This document shows positions 24,717-33,009 of a stretch of DNA of 54,396 bases, piece after piece; the stretch's first letter is position 1, and the number at the start of each line of letters is the position of its first letter. The stretch is from Saprospiraceae bacterium (lineage in GTDB: Bacteria > Bacteroidota > Bacteroidia > Chitinophagales > Saprospiraceae). Both the position numbers and the translations under genes were made by a program. The notes beneath the pieces are model-generated. The model was given only the letters and a program-made list of their open reading frames with translations, did not search any database and was not told the DNA's origin. The stretch spans positions 1 through 54,396 of the forward strand of contig JAHDIE010000022.1 of NCBI GenBank assembly GCA_020630955.1, written 5' to 3'.

Positions 24717-26618
24717 ATGAAAACTTTAATTAGTGCATGTATAATATGGTTGGCTTTAGGGCCTTGTTTTACACAATCTCTTTCAAAGAGTGATCATAAA
24801 AAATTTGCGGAAGCGATTGAAAAAAGAAAAATTGGAGAAACCGAAAAGGCAATTAAAATTCTCCATAAACTCCTTGAAGACTATCCTGAAAACATTGATC
24901 TCCAAACTGAATTGGGCGTCATCTATGTACAAGAAAACAATGATAGCCTTGCCATACAAAGTTTTGAATCCGCCTGGAATATAGATCCTAATGATAGTTA
25001 TAGACTAACCTTTACACTTGCTAGTCTGTACAAAAAAGTAGGTCGATTTGATGAAGCCTTGTCAAAATTAGAACACTTAAAAAGTTTTGATAAAATCCGA
25101 CCTGGGCAATTAAAATTAGCAGATCGCCTGAAGCATGAGGTCTACTTTACCCAAGATGCAAAAGCACATCCTCAAGAAATAAATTTAGAGCGTCTTTCAG
25201 AAAATATCAATACAAATGAATCTGAATATCTTCCCGCCTTTTCAGCTGATGGGAAAATGTTAATTTACACCAAAAGAAGTGGCAGACAAGAGGATTTCTA
25301 TATGAGTAATTTTGATGGAGAATCATTCACTTTGGGCGTACCTTTAGATGGATTAAATACTTCTAAAAACGAAGGTGCTCATTGTCTCTCTCCAGATGGT
25401 GAGTATTTATTTTTTACGGGTTGCCATATGGAAGGATCACAAGGAGGATGTGATATCTATATCACAATGAAACAAGATGGTAGTTGGATCAAGCCTATCA
25501 ATATGGGACCAAATGTTAACTCAAGACATTGGGATGCACAACCAAGTTTGTCACCAGATGGAAAGAGGTTGTACTTTGCGAGTGAGCGATCTGGAGGCAA
25601 AGGAAAATCTGATATTTGGTATGTTGAGTTTCAAAACGGCACTTGGGGAATGCCTATCAATGCAGGAGATGCAATTAACACTGAAGGCAATGAAGCTTCA
25701 CCATTTATTCACTTAGATGGTCAGACATTATATTTTCGATCAGATGGTCATATTGGGATGGGCGACTATGATTTATTTCTCTCAAGGTGGGAAAACAATG
25801 ATTGGGGAGAAGCTCAGAATATGGGATATCCAATAAATTCTGAAAGAAGTGAGGGTGCTCTTTCGGTATCTACTGATGGCCAATATGCTTATTATGCCAC
25901 TGATGCGAATAGTGACAATTTAGATATCTTTCGATTTAAATTGCCTGAAGAATTAAGACCACAAAAAGTTACATACTTTAAAGCACAAGTGCTTGATGCA
26001 GAAACAGAATCTCCAATCAAAGCAATGGTTGAGGTCTACGATCTTGAAGCTCAACAAGCATATATGTCTGACAATACGAATCAGTCTGGGTATCTGCTGG
26101 CCTCTGTCCCTGAAAGATCTAAATATAGTATTCACGTAAGTGCTCCAGGCTATATCTTCTATTCAGATAATATTTTTTGGTCAGACAGTACTTCCGTAAA
26201 TGAGCCCCAAGAAATTAAAATCATGTTGCAAAAAATTGAGGCTCCTGAAGTTATCGCAAACAATAAAAAGGAGACAACACCGGTAATCCTTCGCAATATA
26301 TTCTTTGAAAGTGGATCAGAGCTATTACTTTCAAGCTCAGAATTTGAAATCGCAAAACTTGCCAAAATATTAGAAGAATCTCCGGAAGCCAAAATTAGAA
26401 TAACTGGATACACGGATAATATTGGTCGCGAGGAAGATAATCAGATTCTTTCATTGAAACGAGCAACTTCTGTCAAAAATGCCTTGATGGAAAAAGGTAT
26501 TGATGATTCAAGAATAATGGTTCAAGGATTGGGGGAAGCTCAACCTATTGACACCAATGACACAGAAGAAGGCAGAAAAAATAACAGAAGAACAGAATTC
26601 GCTTTAATCAGAGCTTAA
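24717..26618 (+). CDS. PorE-like TPR / PD40 propeller / CRD / OmpA envelope protein
   Basis: A 633-residue exported protein with a signal peptide (cleavage near CFTQS). Domain order: TPR (about 25-150), PD40/WD40-like beta-propeller blades (about 165-405; motifs such as FSADGKMLIYTKRSG, LSPDGEYLFFTGC, LSPDGKRLYFASERSGG), a carboxypeptidase-regulatory-like beta domain (about 415-500), and a C-terminal OmpA peptidoglycan-binding domain (about 525-633, GYTDNIGREEDNQILSLKRA). This order is that of PorE, a T9SS-associated protein of Porphyromonas gingivalis, but genomes of the phylum carry several paralogs with this layout. PorE is a lipoprotein; here Pro precedes the signal-peptide Cys, so lipidation is doubtful. 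Confidence 0.8.
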   Translation: MKTLISACIIWLALGPCFTQSLSKSDHKKFAEAIEKRKIGETEKAIKILHKLLEDYPENIDLQTELGVIYVQENNDSLAIQSFESAWNIDPNDSYRLTFTLASLYKKVGRFDEALSKLEHLKSFDKIRPGQLKLADRLKHEVYFTQDAKAHPQEINLERLSENINTNESEYLPAFSADGKMLIYTKRSGRQEDFYMSNFDGESFTLGVPLDGLNTSKNEGAHCLSPDGEYLFFTGCHMEGSQGGCDIYITMKQDGSWIKPINMGPNVNSRHWDAQPSLSPDGKRLYFASERSGGKGKSDIWYVEFQNGTWGMPINAGDAINTEGNEASPFIHLDGQTLYFRSDGHIGMGDYDLFLSRWENNDWGEAQNMGYPINSERSEGALSVSTDGQYAYYATDANSDNLDIFRFKLPEELRPQKVTYFKAQVLDAETESPIKAMVEVYDLEAQQAYMSDNTNQSGYLLASVPERSKYSIHVSAPGYIFYSDNIFWSDSTSVNEPQEIKIMLQKIEAPEVIANNKKETTPVILRNIFFESGSELLLSSSEFEIAKLAKILEESPEAKIRITGYTDNIGREEDNQILSLKRATSVKNALMEKGIDDSRIMVQGLGEAQPIDTNDTEEGRKNNRRTEFALIRA

Positions 26619-28030
26619 TGGCAAGAAGAAATAGAAGAAAAATAATTCAAAATGTAAGACTTACTGGAATTGCGGATCGTGGCAAAGCAGTAGGAAGAGA
26701 TCAAGAAGGAATGGTAGTTTTTGTGGAAGGAGGTGTTCCAGGTGATCTTATGGATGTCATGACTCAACGCAAAAAGAAGGGTGTCTGGAATGGAATTCCA
26801 CACCAAATTCATGAGTTTAGTGAGGATCGAACGGAAGCATTCTGCCAGCATTTTTCCGAATGCGGAGGTTGTAAATGGCAGCATCTTCAATATTCTGCTC
26901 AAATTAAACATAAAAACAAAGTTGTGTTAGATGCTTTTTCCAGATTGGCAAAAGTAGAAATTGAAGATATCCAAGATATCATAGGTGCCGAGAAAACAAA
27001 GAACTATAGAAACAAAATGGTCTATAGCTTTTCAAATCGAAAATGGATTTCCCAAGAGATTATTGATAAAGGACAAGAGGTGGATTTTCGCAATGGACTT
27101 GGATTTTATAGAGCAGGAGCTTTCGACAAAGTTGTAGATATTCATGAATGCCATCTCCAAGATAATTTGAGTAACAAACTCCGAAATAGGTTGCGTGATT
27201 ATACCTTAGAAAACAATATATCTTACCATGATCCAAAGTCTCATAAAGGATTTATGCGTAATCTATTTGTTAGGAACAATCGGAAGGGAGAATGGATGGT
27301 GAATCTGGTATTCCACAGCAATGATCAGGAGATTATTAAAGCGATGATGGAAATGGTAAAATCAGAATTTCCAGAAATTGTTTCTTTGTGGTACACCATC
27401 AATCCAAAAATGAATGATAGTACTGCTGATCTGGATAGGATTCATTTCAGTGGAGATAAATTTTTACAAGAATCCTTGGGGGATGTGAAATTTAACATTG
27501 GACCAAAATCCTTTTTCCAGACCAATACCTTTCAAGCAGAAAGATTATATCAAACAGTTTTAGACTTTGCAGAATTTAAAGGAACTGAAAATGTGTATGA
27601 TCTATATACTGGTTTAGGAAGTATTGCTCTTTATGTTGCAAAATATTGCAAGAAGGTAGTAGGAATAGAAGAAATAGAAGCAGCAATAGAAGATGCAAAG
27701 ATGAATCAAGTTTTAAATGGGATTGAAAATGCAACTTTCTATGCAGGAGATGTAAAAAATATTCTTGATGATTCATTTGCCGAAAGGCATGGAAGACCAG
27801 ACCTATTGATCACAGATCCTCCTCGAATGGGCATGCACCCAGATGTTGTAAACATGCTTTTAAGATTAGAAAGCCCCAAAATAATTTATGTTAGTTGTAA
27901 TCCTTCAACACAGGCTAGAGATGTTGCTCTACTAAAAGAAAAGTACAAAGTGTTAAAAATTAGACCAGTTGACATGTTTCCTCACACACATCACATAGAA
28001 AATGTAGCTTTGCTTCAATTAAGAAAATGA
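26618..28030 (+). CDS. rlmD: 23S rRNA m5U methyltransferase, RlmD/RumA type
   Basis: SAM-dependent C5 methylation of a uridine in 23S rRNA (U1939 in E. coli numbering). It has an N-terminal TRAM RNA-binding domain (about 1-60), an [4Fe-4S] cluster region with Cys76, Cys82 and Cys85 (FCQHFSECGGCKW) and probably the Cys of IHECHL. The methyltransferase domain has NVYDLYTGLGSIALY, LITDPPRMG and the catalytic-Cys motif YVSCNPSTQARD. At 470 residues it is the usual length. The start ATG shares one base with the stop of the PorE-like gene (TAATG). Confidence 0.92.
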   Translation: MARRNRRKIIQNVRLTGIADRGKAVGRDQEGMVVFVEGGVPGDLMDVMTQRKKKGVWNGIPHQIHEFSEDRTEAFCQHFSECGGCKWQHLQYSAQIKHKNKVVLDAFSRLAKVEIEDIQDIIGAEKTKNYRNKMVYSFSNRKWISQEIIDKGQEVDFRNGLGFYRAGAFDKVVDIHECHLQDNLSNKLRNRLRDYTLENNISYHDPKSHKGFMRNLFVRNNRKGEWMVNLVFHSNDQEIIKAMMEMVKSEFPEIVSLWYTINPKMNDSTADLDRIHFSGDKFLQESLGDVKFNIGPKSFFQTNTFQAERLYQTVLDFAEFKGTENVYDLYTGLGSIALYVAKYCKKVVGIEEIEAAIEDAKMNQVLNGIENATFYAGDVKNILDDSFAERHGRPDLLITDPPRMGMHPDVVNMLLRLESPKIIYVSCNPSTQARDVALLKEKYKVLKIRPVDMFPHTHHIENVALLQLRK

Positions 28031-28392
28031 GTGTAAATCAAAGATATCATCAATTAAAAAAGGAATTAAAGCCTTATATGAAGGCTATGATTCAAGCGAG
28101 TGAAACTATTGTTGACAAGGATGTTTCGAAGTATCCAATAATGATTGCTCACCAACAAGAATTAGAGCTTGGGATTCCCATCGTGACAACTCAAACTTTT
28201 CCATTAGGAAAATGGAACATTCATGCGTCGAGTTTAGAAGAATTTGTGGCCAAGCAAATTATCAATACTGACAAGGTTCAAAATTTCAGAGCTACCTACA
28301 AAGACATCAAATCATTTGTTTGTGTTTTTAGTCTCAGCGAATTGGGGGCTCAATTTGTATTCTTACCAAAACAAACTGAGGATAAAAGCTAG
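28027..28392 (+). CDS. Conserved hypothetical protein after rlmD
   Basis: A 121-residue protein whose start overlaps the rlmD stop by 4 bp (ATGA). It has no signal peptide. It starts with charged helices (QRYHQLKKELKPYMKAMIQA) and continues with beta-like segments (GIPIVTTQTFPLGKWNIHAS, KSFVCVFSLSELGAQFVFLP). I do not recognise a family. Tight coupling to an rRNA-modifying enzyme hints at an RNA-related role, but nothing in the sequence proves it. Confidence 0.75.
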   Translation: MSVNQRYHQLKKELKPYMKAMIQASETIVDKDVSKYPIMIAHQQELELGIPIVTTQTFPLGKWNIHASSLEEFVAKQIINTDKVQNFRATYKDIKSFVCVFSLSELGAQFVFLPKQTEDKS

Positions 28393-28468
28393 TATATTTT
28401 CACCTCTAATATTGTAATGCTAATTCTTATCGTATTCATTTACGAAACGAATAACAGCAGAAATACTC

Positions 28469-28507
28469 TAAATCCTTATACCAATTAGTAATCAGTATAA
28501 GGACTTA
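28469..28507. terminator. Bidirectional terminator-like hairpin between convergent genes
   Basis: A 13-bp stem with one G-T pair (TAAATCCTTATAC / GTATAAGGACTTA) around a 13-nt loop, lying between the convergent ends of the rlmD operon and the VWA gene. Confidence 0.65.
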
Positions 28508-28516
28508 GAATTTTCA

Positions 28517-30001
28517 TTATTTTAAGCTTTCTGCTAGATCAATTAGATCTAACAATTCGGTTCTATAACCATGTGGATCAAAACTGCTTGCATTAATTAC
28601 CCATGATTTTACCTTTTCAAAACCTGTTGTTCCTGCATAATTGGATTCGATTAACAACATTCCAAAACCTGCGACACCCGCACAAAATCTTAATGCCTCA
28701 CTTGCTTCATTAAACTTCAAAGCCTCATCAAAGATTTGCTTTGATAATAGAATGCTTTCATCGGCATCGGGTTCTTTATATCTAAAATCTATTTCTATGG
28801 CTGGTTGAGCTCGATCTTGAATATCAGCAGGTATAATTTCATAGAATGCTGTGATGTTTTGGCCAGCACTTAATTCGCCTGCATCTTTTTTATCATCCTC
28901 AAAATCTTCGGTTTCTAAAAGTCGGTTTTCATAACCTATCAATCTATATGCTTTTACATTTTCGGGCTTGAATTCTATTTGAACTTTTACATCTTTTGCT
29001 ACAGCATAAAATTTATTATACTCATGTACAAATACTTTTAAGGCTTGATCATAATTATCGATATATTCGAAAGTTCCATTACCATGATTGGCCATTTGTT
29101 CCATTTTCCCTTCTTGATAATTACCTGTCCCTAGGCCAACAACTGTAAGAAACACACCAGTCTCTCTCATTTCTTCTATCAACTCAATCAATTCATCTTG
29201 ACTAGAAATACCTACATTAAAATCACCATCTGTTCCTAATATTATTCTATTGTTACCACCTTCAATAAAGTTTTCTGAAGCAATTCGATAGGCATCTCTT
29301 ATTCCTCCTTCACCATTTGTAGATCCTCCTGAGTTCAAAGCATTAATTGCATTAGTAATTTTTTGCTTTTCAGAACCGCTCGTTGATTCTAGTGCGACAC
29401 CCGGATTTTGAGCATAGGTTACTATGGAGATGCGATCATTTTCTTCAAGTTCACCCAATAAGGCCAACATACCTTCTTTAAGAAGAGGTAATTTATTTTG
29501 TGCACTCATAGATCCCGAAACATCAATTAGGAAAACCAGATTCGAAGGAGGAAGTTCTTCTTTAGGAATTTCTTTTCCTTGCATTCCTATTCTTAATAGT
29601 TTATTCCCCTCTGTCCATGGGCAATCTGCTATTTCACCATTTAATACAACAGGTTCGTTATAATTTTTTTCGTAATCCAAAGGAAAGTAATTGATCATTT
29701 CTTCGATACGGACTGCACCAAGTGGAGGAAGTATATTTTGACCAGAGAGGTGTCTCCTGATATTTGAATAAGAGGCCCCATCTGCATCGATAGAAAATGT
29801 GGAAATTGGTTCATCTTCGACACTAATGAATGCATTTTCTTCTGTTTCATTATATTGTTCTCCTGGTTCTGTTATTCCTCCATTAATACCTAATCCATTA
29901 TTATCGTATGAAGAACTTGGATAACCAACTTCGGAGTAATTGTCGCTACATCCGTTTAAAAAAAACAAAGCTGTGGCTAGTAGAAAAAGTGATTTTTTCA
30001 T
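28517..30001 (-). CDS. VWA-domain lipoprotein with DUF3520-type C-terminus (YfbK-like)
   Basis: A 494-residue lipoprotein (ALFFLNGC, Cys18). Three parts: an N-terminal VWA-associated domain (about 55-155, ADGASYSNIRRHLSGQNILP), a von Willebrand A domain (about 155-330), and a C-terminal DUF3520-like region (about 340-494). The metal-ion-dependent adhesion site is complete: DVSGS (Asp160, Ser162, Ser164), Thr228 in GGSTNG, and Asp258 in GTDGDFN. Such domains bind protein ligands through Mg2+. It lies 29 bp after the beta-barrel/anti-sigma-like gene and is probably the third gene of the sigma-factor operon. The ligand is unknown. Confidence 0.9.
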   Translation of the reverse strand: MKKSLFLLATALFFLNGCSDNYSEVGYPSSSYDNNGLGINGGITEPGEQYNETEENAFISVEDEPISTFSIDADGASYSNIRRHLSGQNILPPLGAVRIEEMINYFPLDYEKNYNEPVVLNGEIADCPWTEGNKLLRIGMQGKEIPKEELPPSNLVFLIDVSGSMSAQNKLPLLKEGMLALLGELEENDRISIVTYAQNPGVALESTSGSEKQKITNAINALNSGGSTNGEGGIRDAYRIASENFIEGGNNRIILGTDGDFNVGISSQDELIELIEEMRETGVFLTVVGLGTGNYQEGKMEQMANHGNGTFEYIDNYDQALKVFVHEYNKFYAVAKDVKVQIEFKPENVKAYRLIGYENRLLETEDFEDDKKDAGELSAGQNITAFYEIIPADIQDRAQPAIEIDFRYKEPDADESILLSKQIFDEALKFNEASEALRFCAGVAGFGMLLIESNYAGTTGFEKVKSWVINASSFDPHGYRTELLDLIDLAESLK

Positions 30002-30030
30002 TTTAAAAAAAATTAATGTTTATTAAGAAG

Positions 30031-31470
30031 TTATTTTCCTAGATTCAAATAATATCTAAATTTGACTTTTGGCCCCGATCCGTTAATGGTATAAGCTCCT
30101 TGTGTTTCTACAATGGTACCTTTGAAAAAAGAGTAATCTCCTTCTTCTAAAATTCCCGTGGCAAAGGTATAAGCTAGATCAATGGCAATTTTTCCTTTTT
30201 TGTGCAATAGTTTTTCAATACTAAATCCAAAATCAGCATTTAAATTAAATTGGTTTCTTTCTGGTGAATTTAGTACTTGATTAAAAGGTTCATTACCAAA
30301 GGTAGCATCTTCTCTTACAAATTGATCAGGTAAATCATAATATCGATTTAGGCTTAATCCTGTGTGTAATCCTAAATTAAAATTTCTTTTTAGAGGAATA
30401 TTATATTGAGTTCGAACATAAGGGCTAATCGTTGCAAATTTGCTGACAGTAAAGTTTTCGCCAACAATCTCATCCCTGTTTGTTTGGTTTGATTCTGAAT
30501 CTTCAAAAACCTGAAGAACAAAAGGATCATTAGCATCTATTTCCTTTGCCAACTTAAATTGATAAAGTGAAACATTTACTCCAAGCTCTAAAGCAAGTCT
30601 TCCAAGATTCTTTCCTATTCCTAATTCACCCATGAAACTTGGAAAAAATTTTTGAGTAGGGATCAAAGAATTAATACTTGCTTGCCCAATATTCACGATT
30701 GGATATTTCATACCAATGGCGTTGGCAATATACCAAGGATTTCTTTTTGCTTCATTTTGCACTTCCGTAAATAAGGGTTTTTGCAATCTTGGTTTTTCCC
30801 TTGTTTTCACATTTAGTGATTTTAAACCTAACAAGGCTATGCCGAAATTATCATACCCTTCCTTAAGGTCTTGAATCATAGCAATATTATTGGGACTGCT
30901 TGGTGTTTGTATGTCCAAAGAAGTATTTCTTGGATTTGTATTCTCAAATGAACTAGTATTTTTGGAAATTGAACTTGATGTTTGGCTAGAGTATTGATCA
31001 GCAAGGGAGATACTAATTTCGTTTTGAGTTGGACTTGCGCTGTTTGGCAGCTTTTGATTAACCTTGTTTGTATTTATTACATTTGACTTGGAAGTTTTTG
31101 GGGTAGGTTTTTCAATTACTAAAGTTGAACTAACTACTGATTGCTCATCATCAGATAATTTTGAATTTTCATTCAATTCTTTATTTAAGATTATCTTATC
31201 TTCTTTTAGTTCACTTTTATTCTTTTGATTTTCTAATACTTGAAAATTTTGAGCATTCGAATTTGCAAGCTGTTCATTTTTCATGAATATGCCAAATAAA
31301 GTAATTAGACCTAAAATGAAAACAAATAGGGCTCCAGTTTTCCACCATAAAAAAGGAGTCTTCTCATCATCTTGATCTGCATCGAGAAGTTGTTGCATTT
31401 TGATCCACTCAGACCTATCAGGTTCTTTCGAATATGATTTTAGCCGATCTCTGAAATCTTCCTTACTCAT
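30031..31470 (-). CDS. Single-pass membrane protein with beta-barrel-like C-terminus (possible anti-sigma)
   Basis: A 479-residue protein that overlaps the sigma-factor gene by 4 bp. Residues 1-40 form a short charged cytoplasmic helix region (EDFRDRLKSYSKEPDRSEWI). A transmembrane helix spans about 41-63 (WWKTGALFVFILGLITLFGI). Residues 65-205 are a Ser/Asn/Thr/Lys-rich low-complexity linker. Residues about 225-479 alternate polar and hydrophobic residues like an outer-membrane beta-barrel (GRLALELGVNVSLYQFKL, GPKVKFRYYLNLGK, with a C-terminal region rich in aromatics). No classical anti-sigma motif is seen. Position directly after an ECF sigma gene makes an anti-sigma or sensor role plausible (inference). 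Confidence 0.72.
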   Translation of the reverse strand: MSKEDFRDRLKSYSKEPDRSEWIKMQQLLDADQDDEKTPFLWWKTGALFVFILGLITLFGIFMKNEQLANSNAQNFQVLENQKNKSELKEDKIILNKELNENSKLSDDEQSVVSSTLVIEKPTPKTSKSNVINTNKVNQKLPNSASPTQNEISISLADQYSSQTSSSISKNTSSFENTNPRNTSLDIQTPSSPNNIAMIQDLKEGYDNFGIALLGLKSLNVKTREKPRLQKPLFTEVQNEAKRNPWYIANAIGMKYPIVNIGQASINSLIPTQKFFPSFMGELGIGKNLGRLALELGVNVSLYQFKLAKEIDANDPFVLQVFEDSESNQTNRDEIVGENFTVSKFATISPYVRTQYNIPLKRNFNLGLHTGLSLNRYYDLPDQFVREDATFGNEPFNQVLNSPERNQFNLNADFGFSIEKLLHKKGKIAIDLAYTFATGILEEGDYSFFKGTIVETQGAYTINGSGPKVKFRYYLNLGK

Positions 31471-32030
31471 TTGCTCAGCTTTATTTGATTCAATTTATTA
31501 ATTTGTTTTTGCAGCTCATTTTTTGCTTTTGCTAAAAGCCATTTGGATGTATTGCTCTTAATACCAGTGATTTCTTCTATCTCTCGATGTTTATATCCAT
31601 CTACTACATACATAGAAAAAACCAGTCTTTCTTTATCCTCTAGTTTTTGAATTAAATCAAAAATTTGTTCTGTAGCTAAATTATTTAAGGCATGATTTAA
31701 TTCCGTATTATTAGCTTCAACAATCACACTATCTACAGGAGCCATTACCTTACTATGTCTATTTTTACTTCTTATATTATCAATACTCGATTTTATTAAG
31801 ATGTCATTTGCCCAACCAAGGTAATTTGTCCCAATTTTAAACTTTTTAATATTCTTATAGACTTTAAGCATTGCAAGGTTAAATACCCAATTGGCTTCTT
31901 CTCTGGATTTGTTATATCTCATTGCTGTACCTATCAATTTTGAATAGGTGAAATTGTACAAACGCTCTTGTGCCCGCCTGTCTTGCTTTACGCAAAGTTC
32001 AAGAACCGAATCCAATGGAAAAGATTGCAT
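31467..32030 (-). CDS. ECF-type sigma-70 family RNA polymerase sigma factor
   Basis: A 187-residue sigma factor with only regions 2 and 4. Region 2 is at about 20-90 (RRAQERLYNFTYSKLIGTAM, NYLGWANDILIKSSIDNIRS). Region 4 is at about 125-180 (LEDKERLVFSMYVVDGYKHR, EIEEITGIKSNTSKWLLAKA), with a recognisable helix-turn-helix. It directs RNA polymerase to a small target set. It is the first gene of the minus-strand operon with the membrane protein and the VWA lipoprotein. The 22-bp element before its start is repeated, facing the opposite way, before the lipoprotein triplet, which suggests self-activation and control of the triplet. Confidence 0.92.
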   Translation of the reverse strand: MQSFPLDSVLELCVKQDRRAQERLYNFTYSKLIGTAMRYNKSREEANWVFNLAMLKVYKNIKKFKIGTNYLGWANDILIKSSIDNIRSKNRHSKVMAPVDSVIVEANNTELNHALNNLATEQIFDLIQKLEDKERLVFSMYVVDGYKHREIEEITGIKSNTSKWLLAKAKNELQKQINKLNQIKLSK

Positions 32031-32058
32031 TTATTTCTAAATCTTTGACTTGTTTAAT

Positions 32059-32080
32059 GATATAGCGTTGGCGTTACTCA
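32059..32080 (-). promoter_or_regulatory. Twin element A, upstream of the ECF sigma operon
   Basis: Read on the minus strand: TGAGTAA, two free bases, C, one free base, AACG, one free base, TATA, one free base, C. TATA ends 30 bp before the sigma-factor ATG. It matches element B (32132-32153) at 17 of 22 positions and in the same orientation relative to its own gene. A shared ECF promoter or an operator for one regulator is inferred. Confidence 0.7.
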
Positions 32081-32131
32081 TTTGGTTGGTTATTCTTAAA
32101 AAATAAATAAAATGAGGATAAAGCAACGGTT

Positions 32132-32153
32132 TGAGTAATACGAACGATATAAC
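32132..32153 (+). promoter_or_regulatory. Twin element B, upstream of the lipoprotein triplet
   Basis: TGAGTAA-N2-C-N-AACG-N-TATA-N-C on the plus strand. TATA ends 18 bp before the first lipoprotein ATG. The same pattern stands in mirror orientation before the sigma-factor gene, with 51 bp between the two TGAGTAA ends. Confidence 0.7.
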
Positions 32154-32169
32154 TTACAAATACAAAATT

Positions 32170-32589
32170 ATGGATAAAATACTGCAAAGTTACCGAATTA
32201 CATGTTTTGCCTTTATTCTTGCTTTATTATTAACTAGTTGTTCTAAAACAGAGGAAAGTATTGTTCATTCATCAAAAGTTTGTGAATTTGTAACCATTAA
32301 TATCACAAATTCTTTGAATGAAGCAATATCTGATCTAACAATAAATGAAGAAATTGTAGGTAATATTCAAAGTAATCAAACCATCACAGAAATTTGCCTT
32401 GAAAATGTTCCAGCAGATAGTTCAATTGATGGATATCCAATGTTACACCTTGTAGGCAGCTACCAAGGGGAGTTAAAAGGTGAAAATTTTGGCTATTGTG
32501 GTGTAGGTATTATCATGGTGGACTCCGGAACTTTTAATATAGAAATTACCGAAGTCAACGAATATGGATTTTCTTACTTGAATTTATAA
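32170..32589 (+). CDS. Small lipoprotein 1 of a tandem paralogous triplet
   Basis: A 139-residue product; the ATG chosen starts a lipoprotein signal (FILALLLTSC, Cys24). An in-frame TTG further upstream lies inside the promoter element and is rejected. The mature protein shares with the next two genes the pattern [VI]CEx-V/I-T-I/L..NSL, then a GN-I-Q-SNQTITE-ICLEN segment, then FGYCGVG and GTFNIEITEV. Three cysteines beyond the lipid Cys are conserved in all three. It is probably beta-rich. I do not recognise the family. It is first in the operon, divergent from the ECF sigma gene. Confidence 0.78.
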   Translation: MDKILQSYRITCFAFILALLLTSCSKTEESIVHSSKVCEFVTINITNSLNEAISDLTINEEIVGNIQSNQTITEICLENVPADSSIDGYPMLHLVGSYQGELKGENFGYCGVGIIMVDSGTFNIEITEVNEYGFSYLNL

Positions 32590-32594
32590 ATGAA

Positions 32595-32996
32595 ATGAGA
32601 AAGCTTTATTATTTATACCTTTTCTTCATTCCATTGCTGTTGTTCTCTTGTATGAAGGATTCAAAAAACACCAATCATTCAGAGGGTGTTTGTGAAAATG
32701 TGAGCCTCCATGTTACCAATTCTTTGGATAAAGAAATTTCAGAATTGGTTATCGAAGGTGTTGAAATTGGACTTTTAAAAGCCAGTGAAACAATAGAGCA
32801 TATATGTCTAGATCAAGTGGAAGTCTCTTCAAAAGACATACCATTATTAAGCGAACTTTATGGAATTTATGAAGGACAGGAAGTTGGACAATACATTATT
32901 TATTGTGGACCAAATATGGAACTTATAGCCAACGGAAGTTATCATATAGTGCTTGAATCTATAGAAGAAAAGCAAATTATTTTTTCCTCATTATAG
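32595..32996 (+). CDS. Small lipoprotein 2 of the triplet
   Basis: A 133-residue paralog starting 5 bp after the first. Lipobox LLLFSC. Shared landmarks: GVCENVSLHVTNSLDKEISEL, then GLLKASETIEHICLDQV, then IYCGPNMELIANGSYHIVLES. It differs from its sisters in a shorter central loop and in the YEGQEVGQYIIYC stretch. Sequence identity to the others is low outside the landmarks, so the duplication is not recent. Location is likely the outer membrane or periplasmic face. Confidence 0.78.
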   Translation: MRKLYYLYLFFIPLLLFSCMKDSKNTNHSEGVCENVSLHVTNSLDKEISELVIEGVEIGLLKASETIEHICLDQVEVSSKDIPLLSELYGIYEGQEVGQYIIYCGPNMELIANGSYHIVLESIEEKQIIFSSL

Positions 32997-33009
32997 TACA
33001 ATAAACATT

